64,000 nucleotides of DNA from Brachypterus glaber (taxonomy: Eukaryota > Arthropoda > Insecta > Coleoptera > Kateretidae): positions 7,243,916 through 7,307,915 of the forward strand of contig OY294045.1 in assembly GCA_958510825.1 (NCBI GenBank), given 5' to 3'. Under the pieces are notes generated by a model that had not been told where the DNA came from, did no database searches, and was given only the letters and a program-made list of their open reading frames with translations. The translations under genes and the position numbers were made by a program. This document shows, piece by piece, positions 9,490 to 20,337 of this stretch; the stretch's first letter is position 1; each line of letters begins with the position of its first letter.

Positions 9490-10745
9490 GGGCTGGCATG
9501 GTTTTGACCAGTGCGGTAAAAACCAGTGGTATTTACCGGTGTTTACCACTGAGCAAAATCCCGGGTGGTAAATACCATATGGTTTTTACCTGGTATATAC
9601 CGGTAAAAACCACAAGGAAAATCCTGGGATTTTTTGATGTGCTAGCTAGCTCTCAGCTAAACAAATATTTTCAAATAGATTTCTAATAAATACTTTTCGC
9701 AAAAAAAATGAACCGACTTTTTGTCTCTAAAAAGTAAAAAATATAAAATACTTAAGTCGGTGTCAATTTCACCATTCCCTAAATAAATTACTAACAATTA
9801 TTTGTTTATTATTCTATTATTGTTTGCCTCGTTGTTTGCTGTAAAATTGGCACCAACTTAAGTATTTTTTATTTTTTACTTTTTAGAGACATAGAAGTCG
9901 GTGCATTTTTTTGCGAAAAGTATTTTTTTTTTACTTTTTAGAGACACAGAACTTGTAGATTTGTAACGTCATCTAAGCTAAATTATAGTTGTCCTTCCAT
10001 TTCGGAAATTTGCACTAAAAGTGCGTTGTGACGTTATTATCTTAAAGATAAATTTCTAAAAAATAAAAGTAAAATTTTTAACTCAGCGCCCAAGAGTCCA
10101 ACCAACCTTATTTTAAACGAAATACTAAAGAAAATCTTGCTAAACTTTAAGATTTTCAGTGTGCCGTAATATTCGAGTGACCCCTTAATCAAGTTATCCG
10201 GCTTATACGAGTTTTCCGATATTTCTCTAAAAATTAGGTTGGTAGTAAAACCAAATTAAGCCGTTTTTAAGTGAAATTGCGTTAAAATGTTTAGATTTAT
10301 CCTAATTATCCGGCTTACCCGGCATTATCCAGGCGTCAAATTAAAACGGGACCCCCTTATGCCCTCTTTAAGTTGCAAAAAGTTTCATCAAATTTCGTTC
10401 ATGCGTTCCAAAATTATGCGGAAATATAAAAAAAAACAAAGTCACACGTCGAATTGATAACCTCCTCCTTTTTGGAAGTCGGTTAAAAAGACTGTGATTC
10501 ACAGTTGTGTTCCTAGTAACTAAGTAGGTGAGCAAATTTTAAAACTAGGTTGTTCTATCTACGAAAATTAAAAGTATTGTATTTAATTTTTTTTACTAAA
10601 AATGTAAGTTTTTTCCCAATTTTTTCCGGTTTTTTACCCTGGTAAATACCGGTAAAAACCACTTGATTTTTCCCACCATTTGGGCAATTGTGGCCTGGTT
10701 TTTACCGGTTTTTACCGGTAAATACCATGTCCGGGATTTTCCGTC
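9490..10745. mobile_element. Composite repeat: GGTAAAAACC-type TIR element holding an AAGTCGGTTAAAA repeat
   Basis: Outer parts 9490-9640 and 10605-10745 are inverted copies rich in GGTAAATACCGGTAAAAACC. Between them lies a second repeat: an inner hairpin (9700-9905) with arms around CTTAAGTCGGTG and TCTCTAAAAAGTAAAAA, a segment with ATTATAGTTGTCCTTCCAT, and the ending GATAACCTCCTCCTTTTTGG then AAGTCGGTTAAAAA (10457-10488). The inner repeat recurs at 51230-51945 and resembles a dispersed repeat common in insect (notably moth and butterfly) genomes. A CTGT-type microsatellite follows at 10741-10772. No gene is present; 10746-11380 likewise shows none. Confidence 0.55.
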
Positions 10746-11529
10746 CGTCTGTCTGTCTGTCTCTGTCTGTCTGTAAACTCAATAACTCCATTTCTAAAAA
10801 AGATATCGACAAGCGGTTTTTTGCATATCGTTTCTTATCAAATTTCGAAGATCTGATTAGATTTTGGGGCTAAACAATTGGGGATAAAGGGGTAAGAATG
10901 GGGTAAAACTCCTATTTTTAGCGTTTTTTTGGTTATAATTAAGTTAATTATTATGATATGTTATTAATTAAGCATGTATATAAAAGATATTTTAAAACTA
11001 CTCAAAAAATGTTAGAAACAATTTTTTCCCAAAACACATTGTTTTCGAGATATTGGCGTTTAAAGCAGTAAAATGTTTTTTAGCATAACTTACTTACAGA
11101 CGGTCTAAAACGTAGATAAAGATGAAAAAACGTGGTCAAAGATTTTGAATTATTTGGCGAAGATTTCAAGACACTCTTAGTAGTACCGGTGTAATTAGGT
11201 ATACATAAGTATACATATGTAAACAGCATTTTACATATATATCTACTTCATATAAACCAATACATACGTTCATTTAGGTAAAAAATACGTAAAATCGCGA
11301 TTTTAAAATTTCGATTTTTGGAGCTACCACCTGCTGTATTTTTTAAATAAAGGCACTTAGCGATTTTATGTACATGACAACTTTTATTCAGAATGACCCA
11401 AAGATTCTGTTCCTAGATTTTTAAAAGATTCTGTGGACAACAAATTTCCTAGGTATTTGGTGCGGGGTCCTTTCAAATGACGTATCACAAGATAGGGGTT
11501 GCTATTTAACATTCTAATTTTGGGATAGC

Positions 11530-11690
11530 TGGGAAGTATTACGTAACGCTGGGGGGGGGGGGGTAATTTTGGAGTGTTACGCCCATTTTGGTATAGGAAA
11601 ATAGTGTTACAGGGGGGGGTGTCCAAAATGATCAAAATTTGCGTTACGTAATATTACCCTCAATCACCTCGATCACCCTGTATGAAAAAC
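11530..11690. mobile_element. GTATTACGTAACGC repeat copy
   Basis: AAGTATTACGTAACGC at 11533 and its inverted partner GCGTTACGTAATATTACC at 11641 flank G-runs and GTGTTACGCCC-like sequence. Related ends occur at 24205-24445 (complete palindrome) and 34417 (one end only). The neighbouring frame at 11384-11635 on the minus strand is an accident of this repeat. A 28-bp tandem duplication (AAAGACATAAATACTCGTAA) follows at 11763-11815. Confidence 0.55.
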
Positions 11691-12029
11691 AAAGACAATA
11701 AATTCAGGATAAAGCACGGGAAAAATGTCGACAGGTCAGCAATCCTGATCATATCAAGAATAAAGACATAAATACTCGTAATTACTATAAAGACATAAAT
11801 ACTCGTAAATACTATTTTTTATCAGGGATATATGTTAAAGAATGGAAAGTTCATTGAACGTCAACGCAACAAGCTAGGTTAATCTAAATTTCACACACAC
11901 GTGACTGTTTATTACATTATCAATGTAGGATTTACATATAATTACCATTTTTAATAATATACCCAGATATAGCAGTGCCCAAATAACTATTTATTATCAT
12001 ACTCCTCGCAGTTTTACAGCAGAGGAGTA

Positions 12030-13160
12030 TACTGCCCTCCTAAAGAGGAACGCGGCATGTACACCTGACACATACGGTTTTCGAGGTTAGCATTATTTTA
12101 CTACGGAGAATAACGGTAAGTACCAATCCTAAGGAAATCTTCGGTAAGTACACCGAAGAAGTTACAAGCCGCGTTATTTCTATGTAAAAGTTTGGCATGG
12201 ATTTTAATTTTTTTATGAACGAAATAATATCTAAACTAAGTATATTTAAGCTTTTTGGTATTTAAAAAATCTGTTAATTTCTGGTAAGTATCTATATTTA
12301 AAATAAAATTTAATTGAACGCATATTTCTTTTGTGCGTGCAAGTGAATTTTTGAAATAAATTATAACAAAATATTTTTTATGATTTTCTGCAACAATATA
12401 AATTTTTGATACCTTATAATAAGCCGTGAAGATATGTAGTCTTACGCATTCCATTATATACTATTCACAGTAAATGGTATATTGCTATTTTCCAAATTAA
12501 TAAAATAATTTTCAAAAAAAAAAAAATTAATTAAAAAAAAATATTTTTTTTTTTAAATAGAATTAAACGAATTTTTCTTATTTTTTTTATTTTTTCAATT
12601 TTTTATTATTTTTTTTTTCAATTTTTTGTTTTTTTCGTTATTGATTTTAATAAACCTAGGTCTATTATAGGCCTATAATAGGGCAGCAGTTTTTATATTA
12701 TATTATTATTTAATTATATTTAAATAGGTATATCTAGTAGTAGATACTAGTAGTACACTATTAAACAATAGTAGCAACAATAGTATTAAACAATAGTATA
12801 CTATTAAACAATATGTGTTTTTATTTTTTTTTATTTATTGATAGATCAATATTTTATAATAATATTAATTTTGTCTTCTTATAAGAAATGTACATTTCTT
12901 TAGAAGGAATAAATATCTATATATCTATTAATTTTGTCTGACTCCCCTTAAATACCCATAATTTTGCTTTCTTTTATATTTGCTTTATCCTGTTTCTCTT
13001 TTCAAAACCAAATTTTACATAGAAAGAACGCGTGAAGTAACATCTTCGATGCACTTATCGCAGATTTCCTTAGAATTGGTACATACCGTTATTCTCCGTA
13101 GTAAAAAATGCCAACCTCGAAAACCGTATGTGTCAGGCGTTCCTCTTTAGGAGGGCAGTA
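12030..13160. mobile_element. TIR element with TACTGCCCTCCTAAAGAGGA ends
   Basis: Arms of about 190 bp, 12030-12215 and 12990-13160, are inverted copies; both contain CCTGACACATACGGTTTTCG and CTACGGAGAATAACGGTA. Compared with the right arm, the left has a small extra segment (GGCATGTACA). The interior is A/T homopolymer-rich and includes another copy of the CATTCCATTATATACTATTC repeat (12445-12490), which serves as an empty site for the insertion at 48905. No coding frame. Confidence 0.75.
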
Positions 13161-13359
13161 TTACTCACACCTCTACTGAATTAAACTTTAAATTAAAAAG
13201 TTTTTCAAAGAAATTTGATAGTTTATCTTGCAAGCTGAAGCTGGGCGCTTTACATAAATGTAATCGGTACAATCCTAGCTGCTTTGGTTATCTATATAAC
13301 GGTAAAAGTTCTTCAGGAGAGTCATACGTTATTATAAATAATATGTAGTGGCTTAAATA

Positions 13360-13690
13360 TGAAGCTGAAGTTTGCAACGTACTATTTTCATAACATACGT
13401 TTTTAGCGCACGAGTACAAGTTTAGAAAACAAGCCGTTTGAGGCGAGTTTTGTAAAGTACTAGTGCGCTAAAAACGTGTTAGGGAATAAGTGCTTTAATA
13501 TACTATTTGAATTTTCGATGAAAAAAAAACGTTGCAAACTTCAGCTTCATGGTTAAATGAGATATTTCTTGTAGTACTTTTTGCATAGATTTCAAATCTA
13601 TCATAGGTTTCCTTACTTTTCGAAAAAAAAACATTAAAAACTGTATTTTTATGAAGCTGAAGCTTGCAAGGTTTTTTTGTATCGAAAATT
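13360..13690. repeat. Palindromic GCGCAC element flanked by AAGCTGAAGTTTGCAAC repeats
   Basis: ATGAAGCTGAAGTTTGCAAC (13360) and its reverse complement (from 13531) bracket a palindrome with CGTTTTTAGCGCACGAGTAC at the left and GTACTAGTGCGCTAAAAACG at the right. A third copy of the flank is at 13651 (AAGCTGAAGCTTGCAAG). The segment TTTAATATACTATTTGAA (13493-13510) is the intact counterpart of the site into which the 13699-14469 element inserted. Confidence 0.65.
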
Positions 13691-13698
13691 CAAATAGT

Positions 13699-14469
13699 CC
13701 CAGGTAGCAAAATAACATGACATTCACGTGAAAGTCACGTTAATATGTGACATGTGATGTTAAGATTGTAGTCTCATTTAACAAGAATGTAGCATGGTGG
13801 GGATGTCCTAAGTCCGCCCCTAATAACATCACACAATGACATCCCGAAAATAACGTGTTTGTGACATCATAAATCCACATTCCTGTTATATCTAATATCT
13901 TATGGATGCCGTTACTGGTACTTTAATATTTAAATAATATTCTAGCTTTTTCTAAATTAAAACCATTAAAAACGCTATAACCCTATAAAAAAATCGGATT
14001 TAAAATCAATCAGTAATTAAAACAAACACAGATTGAAACAGATAGATTCTAAATACGAAATTGCAGATTAAGCGGAGAATATATTCCTTTAATCCGTGTC
14101 CGTGGTCTTGAGAAGCCCGGCAGAGCTCCCTGTCCATTGGAAATCGTATAATGTGTATACAATTTCCTTATAATAATTTACTCTATCAACATCATCTTAT
14201 ATCGATTTTTTTGCTTCGAACGTCAGTGAGAAGCAAAATAACATGACATTCACGTGAAAGCCACGTTAATATGTGACATGCGATATATTCACAGCGTTGC
14301 TAAATATTTGTTATTAAATAACATGGTTGTCACGTCACACGTGTTACGTTGCAAATGTGATGTTAAATACATGTTATTTTTCAATATTATGTGATGTTAT
14401 GATTTAGTTTAAAAATACACCCAAAAGTGATGTTAATTTCTTGTAATATAACATCCCTTGCTACCTGGG
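13699..14469. mobile_element. TIR element with CCCAGGTAGCAA ends and 2-bp target duplication
   Basis: The element begins CCCAGGTAGCAAAATAACAT and ends TTGCTACCTGGG. Comparison with the intact inverted copy at 13493-13515 shows the empty site AATAGTATATT; the filled site reads AATAGT, element, GTATATT, so GT is duplicated. A segment of about 50 bp containing AACATGACATTCACGTGAAA occurs at 13706 and again at 14233, so one element may sit inside another of the same family, or the ends were duplicated. Subterminal TGATGTTA/TAACATCA motifs are abundant. No coding frame. Confidence 0.7.
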
Positions 14470-14727
14470 GTATATTAAATCACTTGTTCAATAACACGTT
14501 TTTAGCGCACTACATTTTAGAAAACTCGCCTCAAGCCCCCAAAAAATGTCTTTCTATTCAAAACAAATTGTCCGCGCTTTAAAAGCTAAAATTATTGGAT
14601 GTGCGAATATACTGCGTAGTTTATTTTGTAAAACAACTATATTCTATACACAAACATATACTATTTTTAATTTACTTTCTTGCTTGATAAAACAAACCAT
14701 AGTAGTTATTTATAAGTAGGTATACTA
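14470..14727. repeat. Remainder of the GCGCAC repeat and unique AT-rich sequence
   Basis: Bases 14485-14550 continue the palindromic repeat interrupted by the 13699-14469 element (AACACGTTTTTAGCGCAC). The rest to 14727 is AT-rich with no gene. Confidence 0.55.
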
Positions 14728-16332
14728 CACTTCTGCTCAAAAATATCGGCCCACCTAAAAAAATACACATTTTCAAATGCTAATAACTCCAAAACTATTC
14801 AATAGATTTATTTGACCTTTTTTTTATTTTAAAGCTTGAACTTTTAGCTCTTAATTACTGGAATAAAAATTATCAAAAATCTTTTTTTAAACCGGCAGCA
14901 ATGAAAATTACACAGCTATGTTTTTTTACTGCTTTTTCGATATGCGCACGGTTTGCCACTGCATATTTTTTTACAATTTAATTAATTGATTTTATAGGCC
15001 AATTAAATGGGAGTAATTTCTTTTTTAACTTTTTAATTTTCCTTTTCTCGTTTAGGAGATATACGGTTTTTTCTGAAAATAAACATTTTTGCAAATAACA
15101 AAAAAACTACACAGTTATTGATTTATTTTTTAATTTGAAGCTTAAGTCCTTAACTTTTATTTATTTAATTTAAGTTTCTGGTGCAAACATGTTTAAACTG
15201 GGTTTACATTGCTTAAATAATCATGTTTTTTTTACCCAATCTTTTTTGATGCAATTTAACCACAAACTCAAATGTTTCCATAAGTTTTAAAACTTATTCT
15301 AAAAGCCACACTTATTGTGACTGATTCCTTCTTTTATTTTTTATCATAAGTCTTCTCATTTAGGAGAAATTATGTTTTGTTTAAAAAAAATTAAAAAGCA
15401 AAAAGTCCTTAAAAAGACGTTAGAACTTGTTTTTGGAGTACCATTAGAGATTTAAACAGTCTGTGCAAAGTTCGTTCGACATATATGCCTCAAAACGCAG
15501 TCTGAGCTGGGAACCAAAAAGTTGCTAACGCAGAAAACGTGTTAATTAAATGTATTTATTTAAGCTAAAGTTATAGAAGTGCAATAGATCTTTATATTCT
15601 ATCGACGCGTTTCCGTCATATACAGTTTTACAGGGGTGGCACTAGCCCACTGATTAAAAAGTCACTTTTTCCGAAAAACTTTAATTTCTCCTAAATGAGA
15701 AGACTTATGATAAAAAATAAAAGACGGAATCAGTCACAATAAGTGTGGCTATTAGAATAAGTTTTAAAACTTATGGAAAGATTTGAGTTTGTGTTTAAAT
15801 TGCAACAAAAAAGATCGAGTAAAAAAAACATGACTATTTAAGCAATGTAAACTCAGTTTAAACATGTTTCCAACAGAAACCTAAATTAAATAAATAAAAG
15901 TTTACGATTTAAGCTTCAAATTAAAAAAAAAATCAATTAAATCCATTGCGTAGTTTTTTTGTTACTTGCAAAAATGTAAATTTTTAGAAAAAACCTTATA
16001 TCTCCTAAACGAGAAAAGCAAAATTAAAAAATTTAAAAAGAGATTACTTCCATTTAATTAGGCTATAAAATCAATTAATTAAATTGTAAAAAAATATGCA
16101 GTGGCGAACCATGCGCATATCGAAAGGTGCAGTAAAAAACATAGCTGTGCACTTTTCATTGCTGCCGGTATAAAAAAAGATGTTTGATAATTTTTATTCC
16201 AGTAAGTAAGAGCTAAAAGTTCAAGCTTCAAAATAAAAAAAAGATCGAATAAATCCATTAAATAGTTTTGGAGATATTTGCATTCAAAAATGTGTATTTT
16301 TTTAGGTAGGCCGATATTTTTGAGCAGAAGTG
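14728..16332. mobile_element. 1.6-kb palindromic element (TA target)
   Basis: The two halves, 14728-15420 and 15640-16332, are inverted copies with moderate divergence. Ends are CACTTCTGCTCAAAAATATC and its complement, bordered by TA (14726-14727, 16333-16334). The arms contain no long frame. A transcript through it would fold into a roughly 690-bp stem with a loop of about 220 bases. TA duplication and end sequence suggest a Tc1/mariner-mobilised fold-back element. Confidence 0.85.
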
Positions 16333-16350
16333 TATTATAAAGCTTGTCTT

Positions 16351-16493
16351 TAAGACTCTTACATCAGGCAAGTTTCATGCTATGCAAAAAAAAACGCAAA
16401 TAGTTTCAAATTCAAATTTATATGTTTATATTGGCTCTTGCTCTTGCATATCATCTCGCATATAATAAAATTTGCCTAATGTAAAAGTAGTTA
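16351..16493. repeat. Short imperfect inverted repeat
   Basis: CTTACATCAGGCAAGTTTCAT at the left (first 20 bases quoted as CTTACATCAGGCAAGTTTCA) pairs imperfectly with TTTGCCTAATGTAAAAGTAG at the right. Probably a small MITE. Bases 16494-16820 after it show no gene. Confidence 0.5.
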
Positions 16494-16824
16494 AAGCACA
16501 CAATTTTAACCCATTTTTTATCTTAGTTAAAGAGCACTTAGCCTGCCCGAGAAATCGCAAGATTTTCCTAAATCCATCTAAATAATTACGCGATTTATAC
16601 ACGAACCCTTAAAACTAAGTATTTAGAGTACAGCGGAGTGGAGCAGAATTTTAAAGTGGGACTGAGTCCTTTCAGTTACAGCCTGTAACTCTGCCGATTT
16701 TTGTTTAAAGCTTTATACTCCGTCCAGTTATGCAAAATAAAAAGGGACGCGGCCCGTTTTACACCACATGCATAAATCGTAGTGTATCAAAAATTTAACA
16801 GATGTCGGTACTGTTTTCCCTGAA

Positions 16825-16945
16825 AAGGGCCTATCCAAAGACTCGCATAACAAGCATAGTACATTAGAATGCGATGCCAGGATTGGCTTGATGTGTCGTC
16901 ATGTATCTTGTAATGGTTGTTATGCTAGCCTCTGGATAGGCCTTC
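16825..16945. mobile_element. Small MITE with AAGGSCCTATCC ends
   Basis: GGGCCTATCCAAAGACTCGC at the left and AGCCTCTGGATAGGCCTT at the right are inverted copies over about 25 bp, with GCATAACAAGCATA/TAACAACC-type inner arms. A second, partly duplicated copy is at 52904-53125 and a partial one at 49629-49700. Bases 16946-17803 contain no recognisable gene or repeat. Confidence 0.65.
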
Positions 16946-17807
16946 ATTGGTAATTGTTACCTAAAAATTTGACGTTTTCCTTGTGTTCAATATAATTTAC
17001 GTTTGTACAATATGTAGAATATGCTAATTTAGTGTGAGTGTATGAACAATAAACCAAAAAAGTACCTTTTTCAATACCATACAAAATAACATTAAGTATA
17101 ACCATTTTTTATGTAACTTTCTTTTCTTTTGTTAGCTTTAACGGCCTTCAATTATTGCCATAGACAAAAAAAATGTCACAATATTTTATATGATAAAAGG
17201 TACGAGTTTTTAACCAATGATGTAGCTTAAAAATCGCGGGAATTTTAGACTACCAACTTGAATAATTGGACGGACTATAATAGATTTTATCAAGGTGGAC
17301 ATTAAAATCGTACATTTTACAATAAAGTTTGATTTAGTTTGACAGATAAGAATTAATTTTTAAAGTAAGGTTATTTATTTGTCAAATTCAAAACATATCA
17401 AAGCAAAAACACAGTATCCGCTTTGATTTTTTTTTTTCTAAAAATCAAAATAAAAAATAAAATTTATTGAAAAATAAAACAATCTAATTTACATGACTTT
17501 TTTAATTATAAAGCATTATAAGAATAAATAGTACAATACAAAAAAAAACTAACAAAAAATTCAGTACTTACTGTATTTTACCGTAGACGGTTTTTGTCAA
17601 TGCGTAATCCAACTTTTAAAATCTCTTATCAAAATGATATGATCTTGTAAAATTTACGATTTCAATGCCTCCCTTAATAAAACCTATTAATGCTTTTAAA
17701 AAAAAATTGGCAAAACTAACAGGCTCTATATCACTTTTTGACATTGTAAGATTTCGTGCTCTGTTTTTAAAAAAGTGTAAAAATTATTTTGGCAAAATTT
17801 TACTTTG

Positions 17808-19263
17808 CACGGTTCACCTGGGCGATTTTTAATAAAAATTTCGTGGACCCCTACATTTTTTGGACTAAAACATACCTGATGACATAAGAAATCAATTTCC
17901 ATTTGAAAGAAAATCGTAAAAGATACACTTTTTTAGAAAGATAAAAAAACGTTTTTACGAGTAATAGGGTGTGTCAAAAAATTCCGATTTTTGAAATCGA
18001 AAACGCCCTCTAGCTCAAAAGTTGCTCCTTAGTAAAAAACGGTGGCCACTCAAAAATGAGCCAAATCGATTAATGTTTAGAGGCAGCTCAAAGCACTCAA
18101 ACTTTGAAAAATATCGGTACCTGTTTTTCGGATAAAAAGTGATTGTATATAAAATTAAGTAAATTTTGGAGGGTTTCTTTGATAATATTTAGAAACAATA
18201 CTAATTGTGAGAAACTAAAAAAATTATATCCCCCCTCCCCTTAAGTAAGAACATAAAAAAACGCTAATTATTTGAAGATTTCGCGATTTTTTTTTAAATA
18301 GGGCATATTTAAAAGGACATAACTTCCTTAGGAATGATTTTTTGACCAAGGTGCATATAAATTTTTTCTATGTTTTTAATGCTAAATAACCACCCATTAC
18401 TAAAATATTTGTTTTTGACTTTATATTTTTTTATTATTTTAATTTTTGGTTCTTCATGCGTAAAAATTTACCTTTAAATGCATTTATCTTTAAAACGGTT
18501 AAACCTGCGATGTTAAATCACAAAAAGCTTTTTGTGTATTTTTAAATAAAAAAGTATATTCCAACCAGAAAAAATAAAAAAAGTACACCGAAAATAGTTT
18601 TAGGCAAAAAACAGAAAATCCACCCGGTTTCGAATCGAAATTAATTTTTTTTTACTCAACTTGCGGAAAAGAATTATGTCTTCTGTATAGTAATGTAGGT
18701 TAACATGTATATATGCTTATATACTAATATATAATTTTGCAGATTTTTTATTTAAAACTATTTTTTATTGCAAAAATAAAATTTTCGCGAAATTTTCAAA
18801 TAATTGCCGATTTTTTCATGTTCTAACCTAAGGGGAGGGGGGATATAATTTTTTTAGTTCTTACATTTAGTATTGTTTCTAAATATTATCAAAGAAATCC
18901 TCCCTTATTTCCTAAATTTTTATCGGTATCAGTTTTTATCTGAAAAACAGGAACCGATTTTTTTTTAAGTTTGAGTGCTTTGAGCTATCTCTAAACATTA
19001 ATCGATTTGGCTCATTTCTTAGTGGCCACTATTTTTTTCTAAGAGGCAACTTTTAAGCCAGAGAGCGTTTTTGATTTTGAAAATCGCGTCTTTTTTGACA
19101 CACCCTATAACTGAAAAAAACGTTTTTTATCTGTCTAAAAAAGTGTATCTTTTACGATTTTCTTTTAAATGGGAATTGATTTCTTATGTCATCAGGTATG
19201 TTTTAGTCCAAAAAATGTGGGGGTCCACGAAATTTTTATTTAAAATCGCCCAGGTGAACCGTG
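17808..19263. mobile_element. 1.46-kb palindromic element with 4-bp TTTG duplication
   Basis: Ends CACGGTTCACCTGGGCGATT and its complement are flanked by TTTG on both sides (17804-17807, 19264-19267). The halves are inverted copies of about 650 bp around a centre near 18530-18680; both halves contain GGGTGTGTCAAAAA-type and CCCCTCCCCTTA-type blocks. The frame at 19071-19295 only reads through an arm. No transposase is visible. Confidence 0.85.
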
Positions 19264-19383
19264 TTTGGTTTGTCTTTTTATTACCTTATCAATAACTACT
19301 TTTTAGTCTTATTAAGAAAATTTATTTAGGCTTTATGTTAGGACTGGTTGAAGGTAATAATATATTTTAAGTTTGGTATCTTA

Positions 19384-19558
19384 CACTGAGAATTTGTTAC
19401 CGTAGTAAATACTGAACATTTTTGCCTATTTGTATTAAATACAAGTTGTTACAGTAAAACATAACATTGTTCTGTTATGCTTTACAACAACTTGTAAAGC
19501 CTGGGGTTCCAAATAAGCAAGGATGTTTAGTATTTACTACGGTTACGAATTCTCAGTG
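19384..19558. mobile_element. 175-bp palindromic MITE (TA target)
   Basis: Ends CACTGAGAATTTGTTACCGT and ACGAATTCTCAGTG-type complement are flanked by TA (19382-19383, 19559-19560). A second, inner stem (ACAAGTTGTTACAGTAAAAC with TTTACAACAACTTGT) makes almost the whole element fold on itself. A lone end (ACTGAGAATTTTTTTTAG) occurs at 55030. Confidence 0.8.
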
Positions 19559-19729
19559 TATTTATAATCATTTATTAAGTACTTGTGCCCATGAACTGTG
19601 AACAAGAACACCCCTTAAGTTTTCCTTTTAGACTATTTTATGTTATACATCCGACGTTTAATTATAAATTATAATTTTTGTCATGTCCCATCTCGTTAGA
19701 GATCATCTTTGCTTCTATTGTCATGACAT

Positions 19730-20112
19730 ACACTGCCAAACAAAAAAAAGGTCAAGAATTTCTTTGGTTGTCATTGTATTCCTATGTATTTTGAGGCGCT
19801 GAATCCGAATGTGTGGTCAAAATAGCACCTAATCCCATTAGTTTTTGAGGTTATTTCCAAAATTTACCAATAGGTGTTATTTTGACCTCAAATTTGGGTT
19901 CAGCGCCTCAAAATACAAAGGAATAAAATGATCTCAGAAAAAGTTCTTGACCTTTCATTTTTTGTGGCCACACATGTACAATCATTGTACATTGTATGTA
20001 CATATTATGTAGCCACACAAAAAAACAGGTGAAGAATGTTTTCGGAGACCACCTATGTATTTTGAGGCGCTGAATCCGAATTTAAGGTCAAAATAGCACC
20101 GATTAGTTTTGG
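19730..20112. mobile_element. Palindromic MITE with GGCGCTGAA arms, plus adjacent half copy
   Basis: From about 19730 to 19973 two arms share AAAGGTCAAGAA, CCTATGTATTTTGAGGCGCT and GGTCAAAATAGCACC in inverted order. A half copy (20014-20112) repeats CTATGTATTTTGAGGCGCTG without its partner arm. A diverged relative (ATTCCTATGTATTTTCTCAC) lies at 27460. Confidence 0.65.
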
Positions 20113-20337
20113 ATTAGGCGCAAATATAATAGCATGTCATTACTAGCTTTCCCCGAAAAATCACATAAGGGCGGAAAATATTTTTTTGCAATTTTGGCGA
20201 AGGCGAATTAAAATTTACGTTTGCAGGTTACTTTTTCATAATGACCAAAAATAAGTGGAAATTGATTATAAAAAATAACAACAAAATAATCCAAACCTTA
20301 AAACTTATCCGAAACTATTCGCGACAAAGTAGGGACG

